53,404 nt of DNA. It comes from an uncultured Muribaculaceae bacterium. Lineage in GTDB: Bacteria; Bacteroidota; Bacteroidia; Bacteroidales; Muribaculaceae. Below the pieces are notes generated by a model. That model ran no database searches, was not told where the DNA came from, and saw only the letters and a program-made list of their open reading frames with translations. Below are positions 36,441 to 46,062 of this stretch, piece by piece (position 1 is the first letter of the stretch; every line of letters begins with the position of its first letter). A program made the translations under genes and the position numbers. The stretch is taken from contig CANRCT010000023.1 of assembly GCA_947629175.1 (NCBI GenBank), positions 1-53,404 on the forward strand, read 5' to 3'.

Positions 36441-36848
36441 TCAGAATTTCTTCATAGTCACCCTCGCCTTGTCGGATACGATGACGAGTGAGTGGCTGTT
36501 GAGGTGCTCTATGGTGAATGTCGTGGTGATGTCGTAGATGCCCCACGGAGCCAGATTCTCCGCTCCGTAGGGAAACTCCAGCGTCAGCCGGCGCCCTTTG
36601 CGGTCGTAGGTCATGTTGGCTGTGGCCGCGACTCCCGGATTGGTGAGGTTGGCGGTGTGGAGATACAGGCAGTAGAAGTGGTTGTAGGGTTCGCTGACCG
36701 TGCCGTCGGCAAGGTGTTCCACTGCTATCACTCGCCATTGCCCGTCGAGGTCGCCGTTTATGCCCCCTTTGCGGCATGAGGATATGGCGAAGGTGATGAT
36801 GAGCGCCGCAAGCGCGGCTGCTGTTCTTGTGATGTTCGGTCTTTTCAT
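36441..36848 (-). CDS. Small lipocalin-like lipoprotein
   Basis: 135 residues from the ATG at 36848, chosen because it overlaps the Wzi stop by 4 nt (ATGA); an ATG at 36854 also fits. The lipobox is ISSC (Cys near 25). The mature part is a small beta-barrel-like sequence starting GQWRVIAVEHL, with a GRRLTLEFPYG strand pair as in the lipocalin-like domains common in Bacteroidetes. Function is unknown. It is co-transcribed with wzi, so a role in assembling or anchoring the capsule at the outer membrane is possible. Confidence 0.75.
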   Translation of the reverse strand: MKRPNITRTAAALAALIITFAISSCRKGGINGDLDGQWRVIAVEHLADGTVSEPYNHFYCLYLHTANLTNPGVAATANMTYDRKGRRLTLEFPYGAENLAPWGIYDITTTFTIEHLNSHSLVIVSDKARVTMKKF

Positions 36849-38317
36849 AGCCATCCGGTCTTTTTGATTGAGAGCATAGCGCCGCGGCTCGGTCCGAGAA
36901 GCGAACCGCCGTCGGTGGCGAAAGAGAGCGTTGCCGACCATCCTTTAAGCTGCGGAGGTCTGACTGTCGCTTCGAAAAGCGTATTGACATTGCTGAGTAC
37001 GCGCGGGGTGGGAGCGTCGTATGTGCCCCAGCTTCGCGAATAGCTCAGAAGCATGCGCCAGGTCAGCCAGCGCGTGGGCTTCCCCTCCACTCCGAGATGA
37101 TGGCCCTTGATGCGGTTGTGCTGAAAAGAGATCGTGCCGTCGCGGTTGTATATCGGCGAGATGAGCAGCGGATTCCCTATGCCCATACCCCAGTGTTGCC
37201 ATCCGGAGTAGATGCCGTGGTTGTAGTACTGGTCGCGTCCGCTGACCTGCTCGGGTATCTCGGGGGTGTGGTCCCAGTAGACAGGGCCTGCCTGATCCTT
37301 GGTATAGAGATATTCGTAGACCAGTGCGCTCACGATGGGGTTGGATGGCAGGCTGACCTCCAGCCCGAGCAGCATGTCGCGCCATGTGTAGTCGAAAAAC
37401 ATCATCGAATGATCCTCGAAGAAGTGCTCATAATAGAGAGCCGCCGACCAGTCGGAGCCTTTGGGTGCCCATTTGAGACGGAAATCCCATTCTCCGGTAT
37501 GGTTGCCGTAGACGTTGAGCTGTTCCGACGACGGGGTGTCGCCCCCTCCGGCCGACGGCCAGAACACCTTGATCCAGTCCTTGATGCCGTTGGGCATGTC
37601 GATTACGCGCCCGTCGCTGATCGACTGGCCGCCGAACTGTGCTCCCATCTGCAGTCCTGCCTCGAAAGTGAGGGGGAAGCGCTGCGTGTCGCCGAATAGG
37701 ATCGAGCCCCCTTTGGAGTGGAACAGCACATGCTTGGTATGCTTCGCTCCGTTTTTAGCGGCGTGACGCTGCCAGCTGTCGTCGGTGAAGGCTCCGTAGG
37801 CTATATAGCCTTTCAGGCTTACCCATCGGTTGGTAAACGGTATGGCGATGTAGTCGGGGAGCGATAGCCGTGCCTGGGGTATGGGACGCGAGTTGTTTGA
37901 GAAGAGCAGATCGCCGCTTGAGAGGCGTATGTTGTTGAATCCTCCGGTCCACTCCTTGGAGCCGACCGACAATTCGGCGTTGCGGTAGCGGAGATCGGCA
38001 TAGAGCTGCTGCACCACGAAAGAGGAAGTGAAGTTCCAGGGCACCGCAAGATCCACTCCGGCTCCCCAGCTGAAGCGTTTGCCCTCCTTTCGGGCGTCCT
38101 TGAAGAGACCGGCGCGCACGTAGCCGTTGTTTTTCTCGATGGATGAGAGGCCAAACCGGTTGTTGACAAGCCAGAACGGCGTGTTGGCTCCGGAGCTTAC
38201 GCTGGCGTTGACCTCTGCTGAATAACGGAAAGCACTGTCGGGGATCTCTGCCGCTTCGGCGAAGATGACGGTGGCCGATATCGTCAGAAGTGCGGATAAT
38301 AGTCGTATATATCTCAT
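36845..38317 (-). CDS. Capsule assembly Wzi family outer-membrane protein
   Basis: 490 residues from the ATG at 38317. A signal peptide (about 1-22) is followed by a mature protein rich in aromatic, alternating beta strands ending with an aromatic-rich strand. The N-terminal FWLVNNRFGLSS and the middle PDYIAIPFTNRWVSLKGYIAYG fit the Wzi family, whose E. coli member is an outer-membrane lectin that binds capsule to the surface. The gene has its own consensus promoter (38347-38377) and is followed by the lipoprotein gene, upstream of the export operon. Confidence 0.88.
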   Translation of the reverse strand: MRYIRLLSALLTISATVIFAEAAEIPDSAFRYSAEVNASVSSGANTPFWLVNNRFGLSSIEKNNGYVRAGLFKDARKEGKRFSWGAGVDLAVPWNFTSSFVVQQLYADLRYRNAELSVGSKEWTGGFNNIRLSSGDLLFSNNSRPIPQARLSLPDYIAIPFTNRWVSLKGYIAYGAFTDDSWQRHAAKNGAKHTKHVLFHSKGGSILFGDTQRFPLTFEAGLQMGAQFGGQSISDGRVIDMPNGIKDWIKVFWPSAGGGDTPSSEQLNVYGNHTGEWDFRLKWAPKGSDWSAALYYEHFFEDHSMMFFDYTWRDMLLGLEVSLPSNPIVSALVYEYLYTKDQAGPVYWDHTPEIPEQVSGRDQYYNHGIYSGWQHWGMGIGNPLLISPIYNRDGTISFQHNRIKGHHLGVEGKPTRWLTWRMLLSYSRSWGTYDAPTPRVLSNVNTLFEATVRPPQLKGWSATLSFATDGGSLLGPSRGAMLSIKKTGWL

Positions 38318-38346
38318 TAAGGAGAAATGATTTGGTTTTGAGGGTG

Positions 38347-38377
38347 CAAAGTTACTGTTTTTATTTATAATCCCCAA
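38347..38377 (-). promoter_or_regulatory. Promoter of wzi
   Basis: Minus strand: TTG (38377-38375), 20 nt, TAACTTTG (38354-38347), 29 nt from the Wzi start. Same layout as the WecA promoter. Confidence 0.75.
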
Positions 38378-38438
38378 GAAACCGCCCCTGGCGGCATATC
38401 ATTTCACCCCTTGGCGGTAACTTTATAGAAATAATTGC

Positions 38439-38446
38439 TAATTTTG
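38439..38446 (+). promoter_or_regulatory. Candidate -7 element of the GH20 gene
   Basis: TAATTTTG, 28 nt before the start codon at 38475. The -33 box is weak. The divergent 157-bp spacer to wzi holds only these promoters. Confidence 0.5.
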
Positions 38447-38474
38447 TAGAAAATCCATTTCACCAAAAATCATC

Positions 38475-40451
38475 ATGAAGAAACTTCTTACAGCAGCCAT
38501 CGCGGTGGCTTTAGCGCTGATGCATGCATCGGCCGCAACGAGTGTCAGGAATCCCAAGCCGTTCGTGGTGCCGGAAGTGCGCCAGTGGCAAGGCGCTGCC
38601 GGGTCTCTGAGCATTAAACCGTCGTCACGTATAGTCATTGCCGATCAGGCCCTTCAGGCCGTGGGTGATTCGCTTGCAGCCGACTGGCAGCGGATGTTCG
38701 GCGTCCGTCCGGAGGTGGTGTCGGGCAAGGCAGCCGATGCCGATGTGGAGCTGAAGCTCAAAGCTGACCGCAAGCTCGGCGACGAAGGCTATACGCTGGT
38801 GGCCGACAAGCGTCTGACCATCTCATCGCCGACTCCGACGGGAGTATACTGGGGCACACGCACCTTGCTTCAGATCGTCCGGCAGAATCAGGGACAGGCA
38901 GTGCCTAAAGGCAAGATCACCGACTGGCCCGACTATCCGGTCAGAGGTCTGTCGCTCGATGTGGGCCGCAAGTTCTTCCCCGTCGACTATGTCGACGACC
39001 TTGTGAAAATCCTGTCGTATTACAAGTTCAACTCCCTGCGTCTGCATCTCAACGACAACGGTTTCCTGTGCTACTTCTCCAATGACTGGGACAAGACCTA
39101 TGCGGCTTTCCGCATGGAGAGCGAGACATTCCCCGGACTGACAGCGCGCGACGGCTACTATACCAAGCAGCAGATGCGCGACATGCAGCGCACTGCGGCC
39201 GGCGATATGGTGGATATAGTCCCGGAGATCGACATTCCTGCCCATGCACTCGCTTTCGCACGCTACCGCGGCATAGGCAGCAAGGAGTTCGGCGAGGATC
39301 ATCTCGACCTGTTCAATCCGGCTACGATGCCGTTTCTCGACTCGCTGTTCCATGAATATCTCGCGGGCCCCGATCCGGTATTCACCAGCCGCTATATGCA
39401 TATAGGCACCGATGAATTCGGCAAGGATTATCCCGGATTTGACAAGAAAAAGGAGACCGCCGAGAAATTCCGCGGCTTCATGGACCACTATATCCGCCTC
39501 GTGGAAGGTTACGGCAAGACCCCGTGGGTGTGGGGTTCGCTCTCGACGGCTCCCGGCGAGACTCCCATCAAGACCGAAGGCGTAATGCTCGACGCATGGT
39601 ATAACGGCTATGCCGATCCGAAGGAGATGGTGAAGCTCGGGTTCAAGATCAATTCCATCCCCGACGGAATGGTGTATATCGTGCCCAATGCCGGCTACTA
39701 TCATGATTATCTCAACACAAAATGGCTCTACTCGGAGTGGACTCCGGCCAAAGTTGGCAACGTGCAGTTCGAGGAGCGTGATCCGGCGCTCGTCGGCGGC
39801 TACTTCGCCGTGTGGAACGACCATGTGGGCAACGGCGTGTCGGTGCAGGATGTGCACCACCGCATAATGGCCGCTCTTCCCACCATGGCGGCCAAGCTAT
39901 GGGACGGCCCCTCGGTCACAGTGCCCTACGATGATTTCATGGCGGCCTCGCAGCGTCTTGACGAGGCTCCGGGCGTCAACCGGCTTGCACGTGTCGGCGA
40001 GCCGCATTCGCTCGTCTATGAGACCGGAAGCCTCAAAAACGGTCAGACCACGGGCATTCCCGACGTAGGCTATGACTGGACTCTCGAGTTTTCTCTCGAC
40101 GCCCAGCCCGAGCAGCCGGGAACGGCTCTGCTTGAATCCGACAACGCCACGCTTTATCTCGCCGATCCGGTGAAGGGCATGATGGGCTTCAAGCGCGACG
40201 GTTATCTCTACGACTTCGGCTTCCGTCCCTATCCCGGCGAAAAGGCCGATATAAGGATTACCGGCACCAACAAGTCGACCAAGCTGTATGTCAACGGCAA
40301 GCTCTACTCCAGCCTTGACAACACGACGGAGTGGTACAACGAGGGCAAGAACAAGATGTACCGGCTCCAGACACTCGTATTGCCGCTTGCAAAAGCTGGG
40401 CAGTTCAAGAGCACCGTCAAGAATCTGAAAGTTTACAACTACGAGCGCTGA
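38475..40451 (+). CDS. Secreted beta-N-acetylhexosaminidase (GH20) with C-terminal LamG-like domain
   Basis: 658 residues. A signal peptide (about 1-20) and a GH20b-like N-domain (about 30-150) precede the GH20 barrel (about 155-500), with HIGTDEFGKDYP near 309-320; the DE pair is the catalytic Asp-Glu dyad of retaining GH20 enzymes. WVWGSLS and YFAVWNDHVGNG supply further active-site aromatic and polar residues. A C-terminal beta-sandwich follows (about 520-658; DWTLEFSLDA, IRITGTNKSTKLYVNGK), typical of concanavalin-like carbohydrate-binding modules. It removes terminal GlcNAc or GalNAc from host or dietary glycans. It is transcribed alone and ends at a strong bidirectional terminator. Confidence 0.93.
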   Translation: MKKLLTAAIAVALALMHASAATSVRNPKPFVVPEVRQWQGAAGSLSIKPSSRIVIADQALQAVGDSLAADWQRMFGVRPEVVSGKAADADVELKLKADRKLGDEGYTLVADKRLTISSPTPTGVYWGTRTLLQIVRQNQGQAVPKGKITDWPDYPVRGLSLDVGRKFFPVDYVDDLVKILSYYKFNSLRLHLNDNGFLCYFSNDWDKTYAAFRMESETFPGLTARDGYYTKQQMRDMQRTAAGDMVDIVPEIDIPAHALAFARYRGIGSKEFGEDHLDLFNPATMPFLDSLFHEYLAGPDPVFTSRYMHIGTDEFGKDYPGFDKKKETAEKFRGFMDHYIRLVEGYGKTPWVWGSLSTAPGETPIKTEGVMLDAWYNGYADPKEMVKLGFKINSIPDGMVYIVPNAGYYHDYLNTKWLYSEWTPAKVGNVQFEERDPALVGGYFAVWNDHVGNGVSVQDVHHRIMAALPTMAAKLWDGPSVTVPYDDFMAASQRLDEAPGVNRLARVGEPHSLVYETGSLKNGQTTGIPDVGYDWTLEFSLDAQPEQPGTALLESDNATLYLADPVKGMMGFKRDGYLYDFGFRPYPGEKADIRITGTNKSTKLYVNGKLYSSLDNTTEWYNEGKNKMYRLQTLVLPLAKAGQFKSTVKNLKVYNYER

Positions 40452-40465
40452 TCCTGAACCTCATC

Positions 40466-40520
40466 TTAAAAAGCCGCACCCTGCATGACATAGAGGGCAA
40501 TGCAGGGTGCGGTGGTTTTA
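40466..40520. terminator. Bidirectional terminator between GH20 and pgi
   Basis: CCGCACCCTGCAT (40474-40486) pairs perfectly over 13 bp with ATGCAGGGTGCGG (40500-40512). TTTT follows on the plus side (40516-40519) and an A-run precedes it, giving a T-run on the minus strand. It serves the convergent GH20 and pgi genes. Confidence 0.9.
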
Positions 40521-40554
40521 TGCCGGCTATGACCGGCGGTCACGTCGGTGTCGG

Positions 40555-41880
40555 TTACATCTTGGCGCGGATGGCTGCGGTCTCGTTCTCGTAGCCCGGC
40601 TTCTCAAGCAGGGCGAACATGTTGCGCTTGTAGGCCTCTACTCCCGGCTGGTTGAAGGGATTGACTCCGAGCAGGTAGCCGCTGATGCCGCACGCTTTCT
40701 CGAAGAAATAGATGAGCTGTCCGAGCCACTGTTCGTGAAGCGCGGGGATGGTGATCTGTATGTTGGGCACTCCGCCGTCAACGTGGGCGATGCGTGTGCC
40801 GAGCTCGGCCATCTTGTTGACTTCGTCGATGCGCTTACCGGCGATATAGTTGAGATTGTCGGCGTCGGACGGCACGCGAAGCTCATGCTCTGAAGTTTCG
40901 ACTGATATCACAGTCTCGAAGATGGTGCGCTCGCCCTCCTGTATCCACTGGCCCATCGAGTGTAGATCGGTGGTGAGGTCGACGGCTGCCGGGAAGATGC
41001 CCTTGCCGTCCTTGCCCTCGCTCTCGCCGTAGAGCTGTTTCCACCATTCGCCGAAGTAGTGGAGCTTCGGATTGAAGTTGGCCAGGATCTCGGTCTTCTT
41101 GCCGGCGCGGTAGAGAGCATTGCGCGTGGCGGCGTAAAGTAGCGACTGGTTTTCGAGTGTGGCAGCCTTGGTGGCTTCCTCCATCTCGGCGGCTCCGTGA
41201 AGCAGGGCGCGGATATCGAATCCGGCTACGGCGATCGGAAGCAGACCTACGGGAGTGAGCACGGAGAAGCGTCCGCCCACGTTGTCGGCGATGACGAACG
41301 TCTTGTATCCCTCCTCTGTGGCGAGCTGCCTCAGGGCGCCGCGCTTGGCGTCGGTGATGGCTACTGTGAGCTCGGCAGCCTTCTTCTTGCCCGCTTGTTT
41401 CTCAAGCTTTTCCTTGAGCAGGCGGAAGGCGATGGCCGGCTCTGTGGTGGTGCCCGATTTGGATATCACCACGATGCCGAATTTCTTGCCGTCGAGGAGC
41501 TGAAGCAGCTCATGCATGTAGTCTTCGCCAATATTCTGTCCGGCAAACACCACTTTCGTCGAGCCGTCCTCGCGATAAGCCGCGAACGAGTCGCTGAGGG
41601 CCTCTATGACGGCTTTGGCGCCGAGATATGAGCCGCCGATGCCTACGCATACTACATATTCACACTCCGAGCGCAGGCGTCGGGCCGTGGCCATGATGTC
41701 GTCGACGAGGTCGGGGGTGGTCTCCAAGGGGAGTTTCACCCAGCCGAGGAAGTCGTTGCCGGCTCCGGTGCCGTTTTCGACTTTGGAGAGGGCCTCGGAT
41801 GCTTCGGGAAGCATGCCGCTGACGGTGCCTTCGCTGATTGCGCCGAAGGCATTGCTGATGTTTACTTTTATGGTTTTCAT
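40555..41880 (-). CDS. pgi: Glucose-6-phosphate isomerase
   Basis: Interconverts glucose-6-phosphate and fructose-6-phosphate. The 441-residue length is that of the Firmicutes/Bacteroidetes type, shorter than the E. coli enzyme. The SIS-domain phosphate loop is [15 protein letters not shown] near 78, and [15 protein letters not shown] is the second sugar-phosphate site; [10 protein letters not shown] and the C-terminal NQPGVEAYK are family motifs. The gene follows gpsA by 40 nt on the same strand, so lysS-gpsA-pgi is probably one unit. Confidence 0.96.
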   Translation of the reverse strand: MKTIKVNISNAFGAISEGTVSGMLPEASEALSKVENGTGAGNDFLGWVKLPLETTPDLVDDIMATARRLRSECEYVVCVGIGGSYLGAKAVIEALSDSFAAYREDGSTKVVFAGQNIGEDYMHELLQLLDGKKFGIVVISKSGTTTEPAIAFRLLKEKLEKQAGKKKAAELTVAITDAKRGALRQLATEEGYKTFVIADNVGGRFSVLTPVGLLPIAVAGFDIRALLHGAAEMEEATKAATLENQSLLYAATRNALYRAGKKTEILANFNPKLHYFGEWWKQLYGESEGKDGKGIFPAAVDLTTDLHSMGQWIQEGERTIFETVISVETSEHELRVPSDADNLNYIAGKRIDEVNKMAELGTRIAHVDGGVPNIQITIPALHEQWLGQLIYFFEKACGISGYLLGVNPFNQPGVEAYKRNMFALLEKPGYENETAAIRAKM

Positions 41881-41920
41881 TTGGATGAAGAAATAAGTGT
41901 AGTTGCTTTGTTTTGGAGTG

Positions 41921-42916
41921 TCAGATGAAGGTCTCGCTCATCTTGGCGATGGCTTTCGACGGATTTATGCCGCGATATAGTATGTCGAACACTCCGTCGA
42001 GTATCGGCATGGCCACGTCGTAGCGCTCGTTGATCTCGTGGATGCACTTCGTGCCGTAGTAGCCTTCGGCGGTCTGCTCCATCTCCATGCGGGCGGCCTT
42101 CACTGAATAGCCGCGTCCGATCATGGAGCCGAAGTTGTGGTTGCGGCTGAAGCGGGAGTAGGATGTCACGAGCAGGTCGCCGAGATATACGGAGTCGCAG
42201 ATCTGGCGCGGACGGGGGTAGACGGTGTCGACAAAGCGCTCCATCTCCCTGATGGCGTTGCTGACGAGCATCGCCAGGAAGTTGTCGCCGTTTTTCAGCC
42301 CGTGGACTATGCCGGCGGCTATGGAATAGACGTTTTTCAATACGGCGGCGTATTCAATGCCGTCGACATCGCTCGACGTTATGGTCTTCAGGGTTTTTCC
42401 GCTCAGGCAGTTGGCGAATTTCTCGGCCATGAAAAGGTCATGGCCTCCGACCGTCAGGTAGCTTTGGCGCCCGAGAGCCACTTCCTCGGCATGACAGGGG
42501 CCGCTGACTACCAGCGTGTGCTCCGGCAGGACGCCGAAGCGCCGCTGCATATATGTGGAGATTAGCTGGTTGCCGTCGGGTACGATCCCCTTTACGGCCG
42601 ATACGATATACTTGTCGGAGATATCTTCAGTGATCTTGTCGACGTGGGCCTTGAAATAAGGCGAGGGCATGACCAGCAGCAGGGTATCGGCGTTGCGGCA
42701 TGCCTCGTTGATATCCGAGGAGAATTCAATCCGCTCAATGTCGAATATCACATCGCTGAGATAGGCCGGATTGCGTCGCAGACGCTTGAAGTCGGCTATG
42801 CGGTCGTCGCGCCGCATATACCATATGATCGACTCGCAGTTTTCGAGCAGCAGTTTGGCGAGTGCCGTGGCCCAGCTTCCGCCGCCCATTACCGCTATTG
42901 TACCTGGAAAATTCAT
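41921..42916 (-). CDS. gpsA: NAD(P)-dependent glycerol-3-phosphate dehydrogenase
   Basis: Reduces dihydroxyacetone phosphate to sn-glycerol-3-phosphate for phospholipid synthesis. 331 residues, normal length. The N-terminal Rossmann motif is [13 protein letters not shown] near residues 11-23; AVKGI (about 109) and [13 protein letters not shown] hold the catalytic Lys and active-site region. It sits between lysS and pgi on the minus strand; a hairpin lies in the 99-nt gap after lysS. Confidence 0.95.
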   Translation of the reverse strand: MNFPGTIAVMGGGSWATALAKLLLENCESIIWYMRRDDRIADFKRLRRNPAYLSDVIFDIERIEFSSDINEACRNADTLLLVMPSPYFKAHVDKITEDISDKYIVSAVKGIVPDGNQLISTYMQRRFGVLPEHTLVVSGPCHAEEVALGRQSYLTVGGHDLFMAEKFANCLSGKTLKTITSSDVDGIEYAAVLKNVYSIAAGIVHGLKNGDNFLAMLVSNAIREMERFVDTVYPRPRQICDSVYLGDLLVTSYSRFSRNHNFGSMIGRGYSVKAARMEMEQTAEGYYGTKCIHEINERYDVAMPILDGVFDILYRGINPSKAIAKMSETFI

Positions 42917-42963
42917 ATTCTGAAACGTTTCATGGTATGTGTTGTATACTGTCGGCCGCTTCG

Positions 42964-42993
42964 CGCGGAGCCGCTTTCAGTGGCGGCTCCGCG
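42964..42993 (-). other. GC-rich hairpin between lysS and gpsA
   Basis: CGCGGAGCCGC (42964-42974) pairs perfectly over 11 bp with GCGGCTCCGCG (42983-42993), 8-nt loop. No T-run follows on the minus strand, so it looks more like an mRNA-stability or processing element than a classical terminator. Confidence 0.5.
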
Positions 42994-43015
42994 GTGTGGA
43001 CGGCTCTGTAATGAT

Positions 43016-44761
43016 TCACTCTCCAAGCGCTGAAGCCGCGGCGATCCACTGCTTCACATCGTCGGCCGAGGGATTGGCCAGTCCGAGCTTGAATTTCTTG
43101 TTGAGTCCGCAGAGATCCTGCTGGAGCTTGCCGGCCGAGGCGGCCGATGCGAGCTGCTGCAGGGTGAGCATTCCAAGCTTGTAGAGGGCAGGCACCCATT
43201 CTGCCGGTACGCCTGCCTGGGTAAACTGCTCTGCGCTGTCGCGCCGGGCGGTCTTCTCCGGACGCATCTGCGGGAAGAAGAGCACCTCCTGTATGGTGGT
43301 CTGGCCGGTCATGAGCATCACAAGGCGATCCATGCCGATGCCCATGCCCGAGGTGGGGGGCATTCCATATTCGAGTGCGCGGATGAAGTCCTTGTCGATG
43401 ATCATGGCTTCGTCGTCGCCTTTCTCGCTCAGCCGCATCTGCTCCACGAAGCGCTCATACTGGTCGATCGGATCGTTGAGCTCGGAGTAGGCGTTGGCCA
43501 GCTCCTTGCCGTTGACCATGAGCTCGAAGCGTTCGGTGAGCTCGGGGTTGTTGCGGTGGCGCTTGGTAAGAGGCGACATCTCTATCGGGTAGTCGATGAT
43601 GAATGTGGGCTGTATGTAGCGGCCCTCGCATTTCTCGCCGAAGATCTCGTCGATCAGCTTGCCTTTGCCCATCGAGGGATCCACCTCGATATCGAGCTGG
43701 CGGCATACCTGGCGGAGGTCATCCTCTCCCATGCCGGTGATGTCGATGCCGGTGAACTCTTTGATGGAGTCGATCATGGTGACGCGCTTGAACGGCGCCT
43801 TGAACGATATGACGTTGTCGCCGACTTTAACCTCTGTGGTGCCGTTGACGTCGAGGCATATCTTTTCGAGCATCTTCTCGGTGAAGTCCATCATCCAGTT
43901 GTAGTCCTTGTAGGCTACGTAGATCTCCATGCAGGTGAACTCCGGATTGTGCGTGCGGTCCATGCCCTCGTTGCGGAAGTTCTTGGAGAACTCATACACG
44001 CCTTCAAAGCCGCCCACGATAAGGCGTTTGAGATAAAGCTCGTCGGCGATGCGGAGATAGAGGGGTATGTCGAGGGCGTTGTGGTGTGTGACGAACGGAC
44101 GGGCCGAGGCTCCTCCGGGTATCGACTGCAGTATGGGGGTCTCCACCTCCATGTAGCCTGCGTTGTTGAAATATTCGCGCATGGAGTTGTAGACCTTCGT
44201 GCGCTTGATGAAGATCTCCTTCACTCCGTCGTTGACCACGAGATCCACGTAGCGGCGGCGGTAGCGCAGCTCTGGATCGTCGAACGCGTCGTAGGTCACT
44301 CCGTCCTTCACCTTGACGATCGGGAGCGGGCGGAGCGATTTGCCGAGCACCGTGATACGCTCGGCATGCACGGTGATCTCGCCCATCTGAGTGCGGAACA
44401 CGTATCCTTCCACTCCGATGAAGTCGCCGATGTCGAGCAGTTTCTTGACTACGGTATTGTAGAATTCCTTGTCTTCGCCGGGGCAGATGTCATCGCGGCT
44501 GACGTAGATCTGTATGCGGCCGCGTGAGTCCTGCAGTTCAAGAAATGATGCCTTTCCCATCACACGGCGACCCATCACACGGCCGGCCACGCTCACCTGG
44601 CGCCGGGGGGCGTCGTCGGAGAATTCGCGGCGGATGTCGTCGGTATATGCCGTCACCTTATATTCGGCTGCGGGGTAGGGCTCTATGCCGAGACGCCTCA
44701 TCTCTTCGAGGCTGCCGCGGCGCACTATTTCCTGTTCGCTGAGTTCAAGAATATTGGTCAT
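43016..44761 (-). CDS. lysS: Lysyl-tRNA synthetase (class II)
   Basis: Charges tRNA-Lys in the cytoplasm. The 581-residue protein has an N-terminal OB-fold ([22 protein letters not shown] near 57) and the class II core: [18 protein letters not shown] (motif 2 area) and [13 protein letters not shown] (motif 3, near 485). It is about 75 residues longer at the C-terminus than E. coli LysS; the tail (from RRDSAEQF near 507) is helical and includes [20 protein letters not shown]. Such extensions are typical of Bacteroidetes LysS as I recall. A -7 box (TAAATTTG, 44817-44810) lies 48 nt upstream. Confidence 0.96.
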   Translation of the reverse strand: MTNILELSEQEIVRRGSLEEMRRLGIEPYPAAEYKVTAYTDDIRREFSDDAPRRQVSVAGRVMGRRVMGKASFLELQDSRGRIQIYVSRDDICPGEDKEFYNTVVKKLLDIGDFIGVEGYVFRTQMGEITVHAERITVLGKSLRPLPIVKVKDGVTYDAFDDPELRYRRRYVDLVVNDGVKEIFIKRTKVYNSMREYFNNAGYMEVETPILQSIPGGASARPFVTHHNALDIPLYLRIADELYLKRLIVGGFEGVYEFSKNFRNEGMDRTHNPEFTCMEIYVAYKDYNWMMDFTEKMLEKICLDVNGTTEVKVGDNVISFKAPFKRVTMIDSIKEFTGIDITGMGEDDLRQVCRQLDIEVDPSMGKGKLIDEIFGEKCEGRYIQPTFIIDYPIEMSPLTKRHRNNPELTERFELMVNGKELANAYSELNDPIDQYERFVEQMRLSEKGDDEAMIIDKDFIRALEYGMPPTSGMGIGMDRLVMLMTGQTTIQEVLFFPQMRPEKTARRDSAEQFTQAGVPAEWVPALYKLGMLTLQQLASAASAGKLQQDLCGLNKKFKLGLANPSADDVKQWIAAASALGE

Positions 44762-44809
44762 AAGCTAATAAGTGTCTGCTTAATTTGAACGCTTTGATGC
44801 AATTTTCTG

Positions 44810-44817
44810 CAAATTTA
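44810..44817 (-). promoter_or_regulatory. Candidate -7 element of lysS-gpsA-pgi
   Basis: TAAATTTG on the minus strand, TAnnTTTG match, 48 nt before the start. The -33 box is unclear. Confidence 0.5.
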
Positions 44818-44861
44818 GCCATTATTTCCCTAATAACAGCCCCTGCGCGGCAAAAACATCG

Positions 44862-46055
44862 TCAGCGGACAGCGCGCCTTGTGCCGAAAAGCCCGAATCG
44901 GCGCACGAGCAGCCATGCCACGCTGAAGTAGACTGCGGCGAGCGTCCAGAGCATGAGAGTGGGATGGCTCTCCTGGGCGAAAGTAGCCCCGTTGGAGTTG
45001 AGGCGGATAAATCCCTCCACTCCCCACGTGGCAGGGATGCAGTCGCCAATAAGCTGCCAGAAGGGGCTCATGGCATATCTGGGCCATGTGAGACCCGAGA
45101 GGAACAGGAATACGACGGAGGTGAACACCACCACCATCAGCGATGCCTCTCGCTCGGTGACAAACGAAGCCACGCAGAGGCCGAGCATGGAAGCGGCGAT
45201 CAGCATCGGGAAGATGAATATGAGGCAGTCGAGCATCGATTCAAGGTGGGGAAGAGTGAACATCCACGGCACGAAGTGGAGCGCATAAAGCGACATCGGT
45301 ATGTAGATGGCGACATAGCACAGCACCTTGCCCAATATCGTAGCCGTGGGCGGCGCGTCGACAGCCATCGGATCGAACCCGCCGTTGCGGCGGCGACGTT
45401 CGGCAGCTCCTCCGGCAAGCATCGTCACCCCCAGTATGAGGCTCTGGTGGAGAATCAGCACGAGCACACCCGGCATGATGAATGAAGCGAATCCCTGGGT
45501 GGGGTCGCCCATCATGACTGACTGCACGTCGACAGGTGAGCCGCCGATATCCTGCAGCAGCAGGCCGCCTGAGGCGATCTTCTCCTGCTGGTAGCGCGTG
45601 GCGAGGGCGAGCTGCACGTCGGTGAGATTGAGCAGCGCCTGGCGATAGCGCAGCAGCAGGCTTACGTCGGCGTAATACGTCACGTTGGCCTGCTCGCCGC
45701 GGCCTATGCATCTGGCGTAATCGGCGGGAATCTCAAGGATTCCGAACACTTCCTTCTCGTTCATCATCCTGCGGGCGGCTCCCATGTCGGGCGCATACTG
45801 ATACACCTCCAGTCCGTCGGTGGCGTCGACCATGCGGGCCAGTTCGCGGCTCTGCGCCGTGCGGCTGTGGTCGACAACTGCCACCGGCATGTCGCGGATC
45901 ACTTCAGGATTGTAGATGATCGTGTAGACCACAGGATACATCAGCGGCAGGGCGAAGAAGAAGAGCAATACTCCGGCGTCGTGAAACACCAGGTAAAACT
46001 CTCTTCGCCATACTTTGAAGAGCGATGTCAGCCAGTTGTCGCGGTATCTGTTCAT
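44862..46055 (-). CDS. ABC-2 type transporter permease, second of pair
   Basis: 397 residues in the YhhJ/ABC2_membrane layout: an N-terminal cytoplasmic/membrane helix (FFFALPLMYPVVY near 35), a periplasmic domain (about 50-185, including YYADVSLLLRYRQ), and five C-terminal helices with the conserved LSGLTWPRYAMSPFWQ loop near 325. It is paralogous to the gene upstream and starts 7 nt after it. No ATPase gene is in the operon, so it either uses an ATPase encoded elsewhere or forms an ATPase-less unit. Substrate unknown (drugs, lipids or siderophores are known for relatives). Confidence 0.9.
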   Translation of the reverse strand: MNRYRDNWLTSLFKVWRREFYLVFHDAGVLLFFFALPLMYPVVYTIIYNPEVIRDMPVAVVDHSRTAQSRELARMVDATDGLEVYQYAPDMGAARRMMNEKEVFGILEIPADYARCIGRGEQANVTYYADVSLLLRYRQALLNLTDVQLALATRYQQEKIASGGLLLQDIGGSPVDVQSVMMGDPTQGFASFIMPGVLVLILHQSLILGVTMLAGGAAERRRRNGGFDPMAVDAPPTATILGKVLCYVAIYIPMSLYALHFVPWMFTLPHLESMLDCLIFIFPMLIAASMLGLCVASFVTEREASLMVVVFTSVVFLFLSGLTWPRYAMSPFWQLIGDCIPATWGVEGFIRLNSNGATFAQESHPTLMLWTLAAVYFSVAWLLVRRFGLFGTRRAVR

Positions 46056-46062
46056 GACGCGG